64,000 bases of DNA. Origin: Actinomucor elegans. Lineage: Eukaryota > Mucoromycota > Mucoromycetes > Mucorales > Mucoraceae. The position numbers and the translations under genes were made by a program. This document shows positions 34,315-47,727 of this stretch, in pieces. The notes beneath the pieces were generated by a model. That model was given only the letters and a program-made list of their open reading frames with translations, did not search any database and was not told the DNA's origin. Numbering within the stretch: position 1 is the stretch's first letter; each line of letters begins with the position of its first letter. Location: contig JAMSLZ010000002.1 of assembly GCA_026027325.1 (NCBI GenBank), forward strand, positions 806,001 to 870,000. The letters are read 5' to 3'.

Positions 34315-36470
34315 TTGAGATTAGGAAAAAAAAATCAGACACACACCCATTGCTTCAAAGCCCTCAATATTTGAAGTAAAAATGATCATCACGTATTTTA
34401 CGAAAGCAGCTGCTTTACTTACAATTACCAAGTTTTGTAGCCTTTGATAAGAACAAATAAAATAGGAATGATTTTTTAATACATGTTGGTCATAAAAATC
34501 TGGATGTGGTGCTGTCTCATACCAATAACTAGGAAAATACACCAAGTAATCAAGACTTATGTAATCGAAGATCGAATATCACAGTTAAGCCTTTCAGAAC
34601 GAAAATCATTAGTCAGTAAAATTGCGTTTAGATCTACCATAGCATTTGATAAAACTTTGTTTTCTGAGCCATATATAAATAACTTGTATATAAATTGGTA
34701 TGCAGGACTCTATGCTCGAGAAAAAAATTAAACAACTTTAATTTTATGGGAAGTGTTGTCCGTAAAGGTTCATTTTTTTTTCATAAGAGCGTCATCAGAG
34801 AGAATGTACAATGTTCTACAACCTTAATTAGATACTCGGAAATGCTAAGTTGCACTAGCAATCTCCTATACCTTGATATTGAGGTATATAATTTCGATTT
34901 CTGAGCCTTGATTAATCATGACTTGAATGATAATCGATACATCAACCATGGATTTTTTTAGGTCGATCATGCGCAAAATGAACTGTTGTATTTGGAAAAT
35001 CTTCAACTTTACTCTAATGCTATTGGTAGACTAAACAGTAGTTGCAAAATTAAGATCTTTATTAATCAAAAGTCATTTTTTCCTTTCACTTGTTTTGGGG
35101 CTCTTTTTCAAAAATCAGAAACAAAGTGCCATTAAATCGAAAGTACACTGTATAGGATAACAAAAATAGCGTAATCTATGATATGTCTGTGCAAACATAA
35201 GAGCTTCCTTTGTAGACAGATACCCTGATCTTGTACTATTATAAAATAAACCTGATGATCGCGCTAATTCAACAATATGTACCCCAAAATTTACTGAAAT
35301 CTATGGAATCCAGAGTTTAAAACCCTCGTAAACAAACGCCACCTACCTGCTGCGTATCGAATACAAAGATATAATTCGCTAAATAAGAAATTTCCATTGT
35401 TCCGAGGTTAGGAGTCCCATTAACTGTCAATGAGTTCTTGGCTAGTTTCCAAGCAACTATCTTTCGGGCTGAGAATTTATAATATCAAAAGTCAAGCGAG
35501 ATTTCATCACTTTAAGCAAATCAGTATATCAATGGAATCCTAGTTATTTTAAGTTTTGTCTTACGCTATTACCAAATTACATCTGTACCTTTTTTTTGTG
35601 GTGCCATCAAGTAAAGAGAACGTTTCATGTTTTATTCCGTATTTTTGGAAGAGAAACGATTTATAGTAATAAAAAAAAAGTATAGTAGTACTTCATTCTT
35701 GGAACTTACGCAATAAAGAATAACTAGTTTCTCTTGTTATCTCTTGACTTAGCGTGGCAATTGTCGCGTAGCACGAATATCAAATGATTCCAAAAGGGTT
35801 CAGTAAAAATAAAATAATAAAAAACTTCTCGAAATAAATTAAAGGATAGGTTTGCAGACAACTGAGCCGGAATATAATAGAGATCAGAATACTTGGAAGG
35901 CTTAACTGGGCTGAAATTGCTTCAATGATTAGCAGTCAAAAGTTGAATCAGGTATACATATGATCATTTTACAATGATTACTTTATATCCAATATTTGTA
36001 CAAGAATACAAGCTGAAGCGTTTACTCTTTAATACTTTTTCACACACTTATCACTAGTTTGCGTCTAGTGCATATATACTACTGTTTCATCTAGGCTTTT
36101 GATCTACTGAAAGAAAGGCGCTTTAAAATATAAGCGAATTGGGTGCGTCTTATTCCTGCACCTGACGGCCCTGTTAAAGTCCAATTCTGGCAACTATAAC
36201 CTCTTTTAATACATAAATCCCGGGTTCTTGGACAGTAAAGCGAGAGAAAAGAGTAAATTAGGTAGTTTTAAGCAGGTTTTTCGCCATGTAAAACCAAAAA
36301 AGCAGCTCATTAAGCGATTTGGGATGCCGCGTTTGATACAAGTGCTTGGCGGAAAAGCCCGTAAGCAGTACGAGCGTCGTAGATACTTTAAATAGACTTG
36401 CTCTGCACTCGAGTTTTTTGTGTTCTTCTCTTTGATTTACAATACTTTTTTTTATTTTTATTATTAAATC

Positions 36471-37732
36471 ATGGAAAAGAAAACGCAAGTTTCCTTGTCC
36501 AAGTTTACTCGATTTACTCAGCTCTTTGTAAGATATGAAGCAGGTAAGATAATACTCATATATCAGTAAATCAGCATATTTATCTAATAGTATCATATAG
36601 AACTATCTGGCTCCGTTGTTCTTTCAGTGATCCTATACTATCTATTAGGAAATCAGCTTGCCAGCCAGTGTTTATTTATCTCACATCAAGTTGGCCCAAA
36701 TCTATATGGAAAAGGTGTTGGGGATATCTATTTTGTTCTCTTTTGGACTGTCGTATTTACATTTCTGCGTGCTGCGTTTATCAAGTACTTTTATCTTCCA
36801 TTATCTAATTACTTTAATATCGGTGACCAATCCAAGAGACAAAGAGTAGCAGAACAGTTTTATATTCTAGCGTACTATGTAACTTTCGGAAGCGCTGGCT
36901 TGGTAAGTTTGTCACTGCAGATCAAAAAAAAAAAAAAAAAAACAATGAAAATTAACAAATTCGTTGTATATAGTACATTATGTACCATAGTCCTCATTGG
37001 TTTGATACCACTCAATTCTGGATTGATTACCCTCACATCTTGATTTCTAGAGATATGAAAAACTACTATTTGATGCAATTGGCTTTCTGGTTCCAACAAA
37101 TTTATGCTCTGCACACAGAACAACGCAGAAAAGATCATGTTGCTATGCTTTCTCATCATATCATTACTATATTGTTGGTGGGTCCAAGTTACATCTCTAA
37201 CCTTACTCGCGTGGGTAACGCGGTGCTTTGTTGTATGGATCTCTGTGATATCTTCATGTCGGTAAGTCTACCCGAAATCATGATCTAAAGTGCGGATTTT
37301 GATTATTTCAATACTAGCTTGCCAAGATTTTGAAGTATTTGGGGTTCGTCAATGTGTGTAATATCGCCTTTGGTCTTTTTGCCATCTCATGGCCTATTAC
37401 CCGTCATTTCTTTTTTCCTATCGTTACGTGGAGTGTCGCTGGTAAGTAGTTCATATTTTTTTTATCTGCTATATAGTTTCTTATTCAACTATTGTGCAGT
37501 CGAGCCGGCTCGTTATTTTGATCTGGAATGGGATCCAGCTCATGGAAAGTACTTTTCTGTACATACTCAAAAGTTTTTTGTTGGTCTCTTGATGATGTTG
37601 AACGTGATCATGTTGTATTGGTTCCTTATGATTGTCAAGTTGATTGTCAAACTATTCAGTGGTAAGGTTATTGATGATTCCCGTAGTGATAGTGAAGATA
37701 GTGACAGCGAGGAACACACTGAAACTTCGTAA
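36471..37732 (+). CDS. LAG1: Ceramide synthase (sphingosine N-acyltransferase), LAG1/LAC1 type
   Basis: Five exons, 36471-36543, 36601-36902, 36974-37261, 37318-37441 and 37500-37732, give 339 residues. Ceramide synthase joins acyl-CoA to a sphingoid base in the ER membrane. Several hydrophobic helices are visible, and the TLC/Lag1 motif is present: YYLMQLAFWFQQIYALH, then KDHVAMLSHHIITILLVGPS with the catalytic His pair at 186-187, then NLTRVGNAVLCCMDLCDIFM. The tail is acidic and Ser-rich (DDSRSDSEDSDSEEH), like the phosphorylatable tails of other ceramide synthases. The TAA stop lies inside a consensus donor (TC|GTAAGT). A TACTAAC branch-like site and a CAG acceptor follow at about 37766-37784, so an alternative, longer C-terminus is possible. 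Convergent with the thioesterase gene, 195 bases between stop codons. Confidence 0.93.
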
Positions 37733-37919
37733 GTTAAGATGAAACTTAGCTTTTTTTTTACATACTAACATTTTGGGTAACAGTTCGGATCAAGACAAAA
37801 GAAACCATTATAAAGCGACCAAACAGCAACTATTATATATAGCATTTTACTCCTTTCCATTTTGTCATATACCATTCTCTTTAATGTATTTTCATTTTTC
37901 AGTAAACTTAATATTATAC
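37728..37919 (+). other. Possible alternative last intron and exon of LAG1
   Basis: GTAAGT at 37729-37734 overlaps the stop codon TAA. TACTAACA and an acceptor ending GTAACAG (about 37784) follow. Splicing here would replace the final residue by SSDQDKRNHYKATKQQ plus a hydrophobic tail. The new tail would reach into the 3' region of the convergent gene. Only transcript reads can decide whether it is used. Confidence 0.3.
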
Positions 37920-37927
37920 ACTTGTAT

Positions 37928-38541
37928 TTACATCAACTGTTGAAATCCGTCCAAAAATTCCTTTGGTAGTGATTGTACAGGCCTTCTATGGACTGGATCT
38001 ACAAAGACATGCGTAAATCCACCTACGACACAGGCTTGCTCGTTTTCCCCTTCAAAAATACCGACACGATAAGTAACACTTGATTTACCAATCTTGGTGA
38101 TAGCGAGACCTGCATGCATCAAGCTGGGATAAGCTGCGGACGCATAAAAATTAGCTTGACTAGCCACAACAAGTCCAATTGGCTTGGTACTTTCTTTGTT
38201 CATAGGCTCCAGTCCACAATATTTGATCAAAAAGGCATTGATGATGGTATCAAAATAATGATAATAAACTGAGTTGTTTAAATGAAGATACATGTCATTA
38301 TCCGAGAGTCTAATTAATTGAATGAGCTTTCTCCAAAAGACAACTTTTTCGGTTTCCTTTTATATGTATTAGATACATACCTGCTCTGAATAGACATCCA
38401 ATATTTGTAGTCGGTTTTGTTTCTAAAGGTCTCTTTTTTTACAACTGTCGCGACTTTTGGTGTACTTGTAGATGCATTACGCGTTGTATTACTTGCTAAA
38501 TGACTCGAAATGAGCGAGAGACGTCTTTGACTACCGTTCAT
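37928..38541 (-). CDS. Hotdog-fold (4HBT) acyl-CoA thioesterase
   Basis: Two exons, 38381-38541 and 37928-38309, give 180 residues. I start at the ATG 38539-38541; an in-frame upstream ATG (to 38625) would add 28 residues. With the chosen start, the N-terminus (MNGSQRRLSLISSHLASNTT) is Ser/Arg-rich without acids, suggesting import into mitochondria. The hotdog domain starts at the exon junction: RLSDNDMYLHLNNSVYYHYF, with the catalytic Asp and the HxNNxxYYxYFD motif of 4HBT thioesterases. Strands follow with VVASQANFYASAAYPSLMHA and SSVTYRVGIFEGENEQACVV. It probably hydrolyses an acyl-CoA; chain length is unknown. Its 3' end faces the ceramide synthase gene. Confidence 0.85.
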
Positions 38542-40264
38542 TTGAGGAAGAATGCAGGAATAAGAAAGAAACTCAAATAAATTATTACTAAATGTTTCAT
38601 GTGCCTGGGAACATGTGCGCTCCACAGAAGAAACTTTGATTGGCCAGAGAATGAAATATTTAGAAATTTCTTTGATTCATGAATATATTGATCTACTTTT
38701 CAAGTATATAACCAGTTTAAGAGATGTAGGCTGTATGAGCAGGTATAGAAGTATATAAATGTATACTTAACCAATCATAAAATATTAGTCATATGTGGCA
38801 TTGAAGTAAAGGATCTCTTGTTTCAAAATTGTTGGAGCTTTAGCCATGTCCTATGAAGTACATCTAAATTGTTGACAAATGAAACAAGATCATTGCGCTT
38901 TAATTTAACTAAATTTCTGGTAGATGAAGCAGCCCATTTTAGATATGAAGTGTTATTCTGATGCAACATTTCATGGCGATTGACCTCGTGATCTATAGAT
39001 CTATTGATTTAGATTCTGTAAAATGCTTATATTTTACAATCAATTGCTAAAACATAATATGCTCATCGTATTTTATTCAAATAATAACTATGATTGATTT
39101 TTAATACGCGCTCGTTAGACTGATCATTTTTCTGAAGTGCAAAAAAAAAAAAAAAATGTGAGGTATGATTTTTAATAAATTATACTTCACATATTGGCAA
39201 TCACTCGATCATATTTTTATATTCGCATCATGAGTACACCTACAAATTTAACATATCACCTTTCTTCCAAGATAACACCGTTGTTTAAAATAAATAAATA
39301 ATAAACTAAGTGATAGCAAATTATACTTATATCGTTAGTTGTTTGATGTCGAAAGCGTTTTTTAAAAGCTTCTACCAAAGTATTCCTTGGTTGTTCCAAA
39401 GAAGAATAAATTAATATGTTGTAGTCCTACAGAAGTCAAGAAAAACTACGTTAGTAGTATTACCTTTGGTTTAATTCTGAGCAATATGAAAGTCATTGCA
39501 AAGGTATGGCATATAATGGAACTTTATTCTTTACAGTTTGAAATGCACACTGGTGCCTTGATTGTTGTATAGAGGTTGATGAGGTATGAGATATTAAGTT
39601 TAAGCGGGAGTTAAACTATCTAGTATGCGTGCGCACGGCTTCCAAATGTTTAACAAGCCAAACCAATGATTTCATGTGTCCTTTTCGATTCTGAGGCTTT
39701 CTATCATAAGTGACAACTGGCCAGCCTGCTTTTTTTGTCTCTAAAATAATACATTCAAGTGCTTAGTAAATGAGGAATAGCTTAAACTAGTGTATATCAG
39801 AAAGATGCAGAAATGCATAAATCAAAATAGCATTGAACACAGGGAACAAGGTTAAAACCTGAAAATAAACATGATCAGCACGCATTCTCAACCTTTTTCT
39901 GTGAATTTACAATAATAATTTAGCCGTGGCTAATATGGCGCCTTCTATTACTTTTTTTTTTACTGACGTAAGCATGCATTCTTATACTAGAAAAATAATG
40001 CAATGTACTGCAATAAGAACGTGTGGGCTTTGTTGTTTTCAATTATGCATCAACTGAAGTTCGAAGACATACATCTGATGTTAGCTAACTGATAAGTGTA
40101 CGATAAGTAACATGCATTCTAAATCAACTAAAATCAGAAGAATATTCTTTTCAATCCTCATAATAGCATATATAGCCTTTATTATACTCCATAATCAGCC
40201 AATAAACGCTATAATGTTTAATAATGCTTTATATACAAATGAATAAATCCACTAATACTTTCTT
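38542..40264. other. AT-rich spacer
   Basis: About 1.7 kb between the start of the thioesterase gene and the stop of the Rab-GAP gene, both on the minus strand. Short open frames only (one of 61 codons at 39387), poly(A) near 39140, no recognised motif. Confidence 0.45.
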
Positions 40265-43030
40265 TTACGCATGTTCTTCCTTCAGGGAGTCGGTATCACC
40301 GTTATATGTATTTTGTAGGTTAGGTGAAGGTGTTGGAGTCTTTGTAAAGGCTTGTAAAACTCGGCCATATAATGATGGCTTCTTTTTTCCTGTAGGATGA
40401 CTGGTCAATGTTTGAACAAACTCGCATTCAGCCAGCTTTATCTTGGAAGTGGTCAAAGACACCTCTAAATTACGAATGCGCCTGTTTTCCAAGTGTACCA
40501 GAGAGAGTGAAGTAGTACTATGTCGACGAACATTACTAGCTTGTTGAGATAAGCTGACATTTGCATTCGATAATGTCAAAAAACGTTCCTTGACTCGACT
40601 CAATTCCAATCTTAGTTCGTGATTTTCTTCTTGAAGGTCGAGATAAGCCAAATCCTTGTCTTTTAATTCAGATTTGACTTCATCTATCTCTGTCTTCATG
40701 GAAATTAATTTATCAACAAGAGCCATTTGACCTTCGTTCACCATATCGAACTTTGACTGTACCATTTCCAAATCTTGGTTTAGCTTTTCGCATTGCTGTT
40801 CAAGCTCAAAGTTCTTGACTTTGATATGAACCAACTGGGACGACAGCTCCTGCTCTTCTTGGTTTATGTTTGTTGGAGTATAGAGTATATCATGGTCGTA
40901 TTCATTCGATTCATAGCTCTTGTTCATATTGATCATCAAGGTAAGCATTGTATTTGAAGAAGAGGATGCATGTATTGAGTTTTTTCGGCTGCTGGCGATA
41001 CTACTGCTGCCTCTCGTAAATACACTATTGGCATGTCCATCTTTATTGTTGGCCACTGAAAGATCGCTGAAAGACCTTGCTGGTAACATGATGGGACTAT
41101 CGCAACAGTATCTTTTATCAGACCGACGACTGCGCTCTAATTCTGTGATGGTTAACTTAAGAGCATCTCTCTCGCAAGCAAGATCTTGTTTATCGTATTG
41201 AACCTCAAGCAAATTATCAAGTGTCTTTTGATGTTTCTTTTTCAATTCTTCCAGTTCACGTGTTGTTTCCTCGAGCTTTGTAGCGTATTCCTCGTCATTA
41301 TTAAAGCAGGTGGTAGAGTTGTTAAAAGCCCAATCTCTTGGCGAGGATACAGAGGACCACCTTTTTTTGAGAGTTGGAGGCTTTGATGCTGGGTTGTTTG
41401 GCGGTAATGAGCTATTGCTATCAGTTACTGATCCGCCCGCACTAGCTGATCGCCTCATATCAGGTTTTTTGGGGTTATAACGCTTTCGTCGTTTCCAAAA
41501 CCCAAAACGGCCTGCAGTAGCAGCTAAAACAACTTGTTCTTGTTGTTCATCCGTCGTTCTTTTATTGTACTCTTCACCTAATCTGTCCATTTTCTCTCGG
41601 GTGATGATACCAGACAAAGCCATAGCGTCGCGTATGACATTGCCATAATTATCTGTATAAGGCTCGCATAGCTTGCGTGAGGTAACATAGTCCAAAATAT
41701 CTTCAAATTCAGGATTTACATCATGTAGAAGGCGGTCTTGAGACCGCTTGAGCATGGCAATGGCGACTCTCATGATTGTTTCTGCTGCGCCTTCAGCAAA
41801 AATAATATCGTAGATCCGAGCAACTAACGTAATAGGAAAACCGTAAGCAAACAAGGTTAAAAACCACTGTGAAGCATACATGGCAGCATGAACGCCATGG
41901 CTATCTAGATACTGGGAAAGATCTGGTAGTATTTCTTTCAACAGACATTGGAACTGATACAATCTTAGTTGAAGGCCTTCCATGTTCAACGTAAACATGG
42001 ATCTCATTTCGTATGTCTCCATTAATCTGGTAGGAAAGTTTAGATACAAATCAGTTACAAAACGACGATAATTACCTAACGAATACACAAAACGATTGTG
42101 TCTCAGTCATCTGCACCAAATAAATAATAAATAAATAACAAGTTTTTAGTAATAAGTAGATCGACAACGTTATTTCACTGTACATTCATAAGTAATGGCC
42201 CCACCAAGAATGCTAAGCCTTGGCAATACCCAACGTCTGTATCGTACAAGCTATACGCTTCCAGAATACGCTTCATTGAGCTTTGTCCTTGCCCATTTTC
42301 TTGCTTGAACATGTCAATACGCGGGAATGTTCTTGCCAAATCGCGCTGAATGATACGCTCTTGAGGTGACTTCTCTTTACACAGTTGATCATAAACCTTT
42401 TCCAGATGTAAAGAAGCGGATTTAGACATGGCCTGCCACATCAAACCTCTTACTTTGCTTGGAATACCAGATCGAAGCTTCAAGGACAAAAGATGCGGCA
42501 GCCGAAGCGCCACTTGATCCGAGTCTTGAATGACGGCTTCCCAGAACCCCCAATCGATTTCTTCTTCTTCATCATCGTCATCAATATTGTCTTTTACTAG
42601 CCTCTGTACAGTAGAGAAATGCGCTTTCAGCTCATTAGATTGAATGTAAATGGATTTAGGGTCCTTTTCAAGTAATACGTTCTGTCTTTCAATCTGAGCA
42701 AGTATAAATGCTGTAGAATCCTGCCAAACAATTTAATAAAGGGACTATTAATTTCATATATATGATCATCATATTTACTTGTGGTGGCAATCTAGCGTTT
42801 TCTTCTTGAAGTCGGTAGAATAAGCCGTCGTTATCCTCAACAGGTGTACTAGATTCGTTTCTATGGTGCGTTTTCAAACTACTGTTGCTTGTTGTGATCG
42901 TAGATACGCTACTTTGGCTAGGGCTAGGCGGTAATGGCGGCAGTTTGGTATGTTCTTTATTGGTCAGCGTAGATAATAGTACAGAATACTGGTCACCTGA
43001 ATGACCTGTATCGATAGTAGTAGGTAGCAT
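40265..43030 (-). CDS. TBC-domain Rab GTPase-activating protein, GYP5/EVI5-like
   Basis: Four exons, 42779-43030, 42184-42720, 42076-42110 and 40265-42026, give 861 residues. The TBC domain starts near residue 165 with LRSGIPSKVRGLMWQAMSKS. It has both catalytic fingers: Arg214 in RIIQRDLARTFPRIDMF (the IxxDxxR motif) and Gln251 in VGYCQGLAF (the YxQ motif). It continues through MYASQWFLTLFAYGFP and ARIYDIIFAEG. After a basic patch and Ser-rich linker, the C-terminal 300 residues are coiled coil (ELEELKKKHQKTLDNLLEVQ; later ELEQQCEKLNQDLE). TBC followed by a coiled coil and length near yeast Gyp5 (894) suggest a Golgi/exocytic Rab (Sec4/Ypt1) regulator; EVI5 is the animal relative. Exon 3 is only 35 bases. 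The first 80 residues are Ser/Pro-rich and probably disordered. Confidence 0.88.
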
Positions 43031-43266
43031 CTCTTTAGATTACAGACAGAGCAAGTCTCTCTTTTTTTAAGTTGATCTAGCTTTTATATATCAAGAGAGA
43101 AATGGAAAGAGATATTTATTGCGTTTATTATATATATATATATATACATGTATATACTCAGAGTTCAAAAATGCAAGGGGTTCAAGTATAACGGGGCACT
43201 ATATAGTAGAAAAGGGATAATAACAATAAAACAGATGATAGGAGATAAAGGGAATGCAGTATCTTC

Positions 43267-45052
43267 TTAATGCCATGAAAGTAATCGAGTCAACTTGGTA
43301 GTTGGTACTTCAAAGAAGGAGTAAGCTATGAAACCGCGCGAAGAACAACGTTAGAAAGTGTTTAATATTGTATTAGTGTACCTTACCTTTACGTGCCACG
43401 AGAATTTCGACTATAGGTGATAGCAAGTTTTCAAAATTGAGATTCGAGGTTTGAGAAATAGCATTGGCCCAGTTGGAATCTACGGCCCCCCAGCCGTATA
43501 TATCATGCTTAGTAAAGGTGCATGGAAAAGCATCAATTAGAGGCGCAAACAATTCTGGATGTGCAATAATATCAGAATAAATATCGTTGACCAAATAGTA
43601 AATAGGATACTGAGCATCTACTTTCTGTCGATAGTCAATGCAAGCCGATAATAAGCTTTTTCGATCATTTGCTAGCCGAGTTACAGGTGACCGATGTAAA
43701 TACTCTTTCAACAAGGATTCGCGCATTGGAAGACCAGCAGACACAGCTTGATTGATGGGCATGTCGCCTTGTAATTCGCGTACTAAAGCAACCATCATAT
43801 CATATTGTGTCGATGCATCCAGTTGGTTCAATAACTCGAGAGGTGAGTAGGGCGTACCATCAGGATGCACCTCGACTGTTGTATCTACATAGGTGCCGCC
43901 ATCGATCTCCGCATTTTCATGTCCCATAGCCCTGCGGTTTTCAAGTTCGATTCTAACTAGTGTTTCCAAATTCATATGGATGACATTGTAGCCACCAGGT
44001 CCACCCATTGTTTGAGTAATGCTCTGTGCCACTGCATTGACTGCATGAAACTGATTGGGTGATACAAAGACATTACTCCTCAGGGCTTTTTGCAGCGCTC
44101 TTTGCTGCTTATTTATGCTGGTTTGGAAGCGGAGACCAAAGACCAAGGAACCAAATTGGATATAACGCTGTTTCATTTGCAACAACTGTTCAGACTTGAT
44201 AAGCACCTTGAGTGGCGACTTGAGCTTAAGACTTTCTTCTTCTTCGTTGAGTTGCGGCGATGAGAACAAGTTGAAAAAGCTGCTGGTCAAAGCCTTCGGC
44301 TTCCATTTCTCAGCCACTTCCCAATCAGATCCATTGCTAGGGAAACTATTGGGATCTACAGCCACAACATCGGCCGAGGTAAGATCAAGATGAGACAGTA
44401 ATGGTTCATAAACGCCCCAACCATGACCCGAGGTACGTTCATGAATACGGATTCCGAACTGTTCTCGAACGGTATCAAGGTCAAAAAAAGAAGACCAGGG
44501 CATTTCGACCCAATGATCCAGATCACGACACGGGTGAAGAGTTGTTCTCCAGTTCTTTTTATCATGTAAGCACACATTCTTTAAAGTTGCTTTATCTTGA
44601 GATTCGTAATACTTTTGAAGCAATGTAAAAGGGGCCCAAGGTATATCTTTGTTTCCTAGTCGTATCTGAGGTAAAATCAACGTTCTATTCGTCTCGAGCG
44701 CGATACGAAATGCGTTTCTAACTGCCTCATGTTGTGTGGCAAAGTCACTATAATAGTCCATAGGAAACACAAGAGAATGTATGTTAAAAATAACGTACTT
44801 TTCAGATATATATGGCTGATAATAATTATAAAAAAGCCCTTACCCATGAGGAAAAAACGAAAAAAACTTTTCGTCTTGACTAGCTTTGATCAAGTACTGG
44901 TCCTTAAAGATTTCTTCGTTCTCTTTAGAGTGAGAAATGTCTTTGTCTAAATACGCGACTTTCTTTGTTCGGTATACGTATTGCGTAAAAAAAAGTGTGA
45001 CCAGTACAAATAAGCCAACAATGCCCGTATTGCGAACTAGATTTCGCTTCAT
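43267..45052 (-). CDS. Type II membrane protein, resembles fungal O-fucosyltransferase-like family
   Basis: Three exons, 44844-45052, 43387-44747 and 43267-43325, give 542 residues. Residues 1-9 are basic, then one membrane segment follows (GIVGLFVLVTLFFTQYV), the layout of a Golgi-anchored enzyme. The lumenal domain begins with FFPHGDFATQHEAVRNAFRI and ETNRTLILPQIRLG. This recalls the opening of fungal proteins related to GDP-fucose O-fucosyltransferases, where a His/Arg-containing loop starts the first Rossmann-like half. A second conserved block is LPWSSFFDLDT-like (here MPWSSFFDLDTVREQFG). The C-terminal half has YYLVNDIYSDIIAHPELF and DIYGWGAVDSNWANAIS. I see no decisive donor-binding motif, so substrate and activity are open. 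The last exon codes only about 19 residues. The 5' join is chosen for frame and family fit. Confidence 0.6.
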
Positions 45053-46601
45053 TTTAAGGGAATTGGTGCGGCTGCAACGAGTAAATAAAGAGTAAAGTAA
45101 AAAGTAGGAAAAAAGGAAGAGAGAAGAGATAAAGCAAGCTTGATTTGAAATTGATTATTTTTAATTACAAGCAACGCTGCTTTAAGCACACTTGTTTCAC
45201 CTGAGTTTTCCTTCTCTTTTATGTTTAAATTAAGGGTCAAGTTTAAATTACGCTTATATTACGGATTATACTTAGCAGAACAAGGAATATATGTTTTTAA
45301 CATTAATAGACACTCAATTTGGTAACTTATTCATGCAGCCTTAATATATCACTATAATAAGAAAAGAAAAGATTTAAAAAGGCCAGACAGCTGATGGAGA
45401 ATATGTACCTTAGAAAAATCGTCGAGAAATTCATTGAAATGAAGTTTAATTTAGGCTCTGCCAGATACAATAACTCATTCTACATATAAATTAACAATCC
45501 AATGTAGTGTTTTATTGAGATCGGTTGAGAGATCTATGGATTATTAGAATTATACTATATAAAATGCATGTTCATTAGAGTTGAATGCTAAAGTATAAAT
45601 GCCTGTTGAAATTTAGTCAGATAATAACTTTAGAAGATCCAGTAGCTCATTCTCAAAGAATACTAGTTATCGGTTGCAGCATTAAACTAGAATCGAATGA
45701 AGAATGCCAAGAGGTTAAAATTGAAACAGTTCAGGAAAATCCCCAACGGCCCAAATTTTCACAGGCTGCTTTTTTTTTGGGCTAAGCAGATAGACATCAT
45801 TTTTATAGTGTATTAATTAATAAATTAGGTTTAATATAACGTAAAGTATGCAAACGTGTTGTTTATCAATTGTTTTCCTTAAGAAACATGCGAATCAAAG
45901 ACTCTTTTGTAAAAAGTTAAAAACTGACTTTTATCAAAGTAAATGGAACTTAGGAAAACAAGACGTTATTTACACCGATTGATGCATAATTAAAATTTGT
46001 TAATGTACGTTGTATATATTTAAACATTTTTATTATAACAATAGGATCTTATGAGGAGATTCCTATTTTCTTCATTAGGGTATTTCAGTTTTTATTTTTA
46101 TTTTTTTATTTTTATAGCCAATCAAAATCTGGATCATATCAAGTTGGCATCAATAATATGATTAGCAGACTGTAAACTAAAATGTTCGGTATATACACTA
46201 TACATACAAACAAGCATATTAAAGATGTGCATAACAATAATAACAAGCTGCGTTGCTTAAGTATTATATGATATTTTAGGTTTGCAGTTTATTTATCTAG
46301 TGATATTACGCGTAATGAAATATTTTTGCCCTATCAAAGTGCTCCCCTGAATGTGTATAACTTTTTACTCAAGCGAGACCTTTAGAATTAAGCTTCCTTG
46401 GATCATTTAATAATCTCTTTGTAGTTTGCATCAGCTAAACAATAATGATAATAAAAAGACTGTGCATAGAGTAAAGTGTTTGTATATATATCCATTATTA
46501 TATGTATATCGTGTTTATTTTTGATAGATATAATATAATATAAAAAAGGTATAATAGGTTTGTGTAATGGGATATACAGTTATAGACGAAATATTAGCTG
46601 G
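45053..46601. other. AT-rich spacer with one translated relic
   Basis: About 1.5 kb. Apart from the relic at 45585-45785, listed separately, I find only AT-rich sequence with poly(T) patches. Confidence 0.45.
45585..45785 (+). pseudogene. Short translated relic, same pattern as 8.4 and 24.1 kb
   Basis: A 66-codon open stretch with CLLKFSQIITLEDPVAHSQR, then RILVIGCSIKLESNEECQEV and KIETVQENPQRPKF. It matches the 24.1-kb relic in order of motifs (LLxxFSQII, then V-H, then a Cys-x-Ile-Lys strand, then a short acidic stretch ending in I-E). No start context or downstream exons were found. Confidence 0.35.

Positions 46602-47727
<1,126 letters not shown>

Larger units (their letters stand above)
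32473..36470. other. Four-kilobase AT-rich spacer
   Basis: The largest gene-poor stretch of the window. It holds the 31-bp tandem duplication (32892-32957) and the 48-base poly(T) run (34264-34311), listed separately. Many short open frames occur on both strands, none with a recognised motif. The last 50 bases before 36471 are T-rich leader. Confidence 0.45.

Noticed and set aside
36258..36596. 112-codon minus-strand frame
   Set aside because: It overlaps the start and first intron of the ceramide synthase gene and has no recognisable motif.
6800..38541. A lipid/sphingolipid gene cluster (LCB kinase, ceramide synthase, thioesterase)
   Set aside because: The genes are up to 30 kb apart, on both strands, with unrelated genes between; no evidence of shared control.
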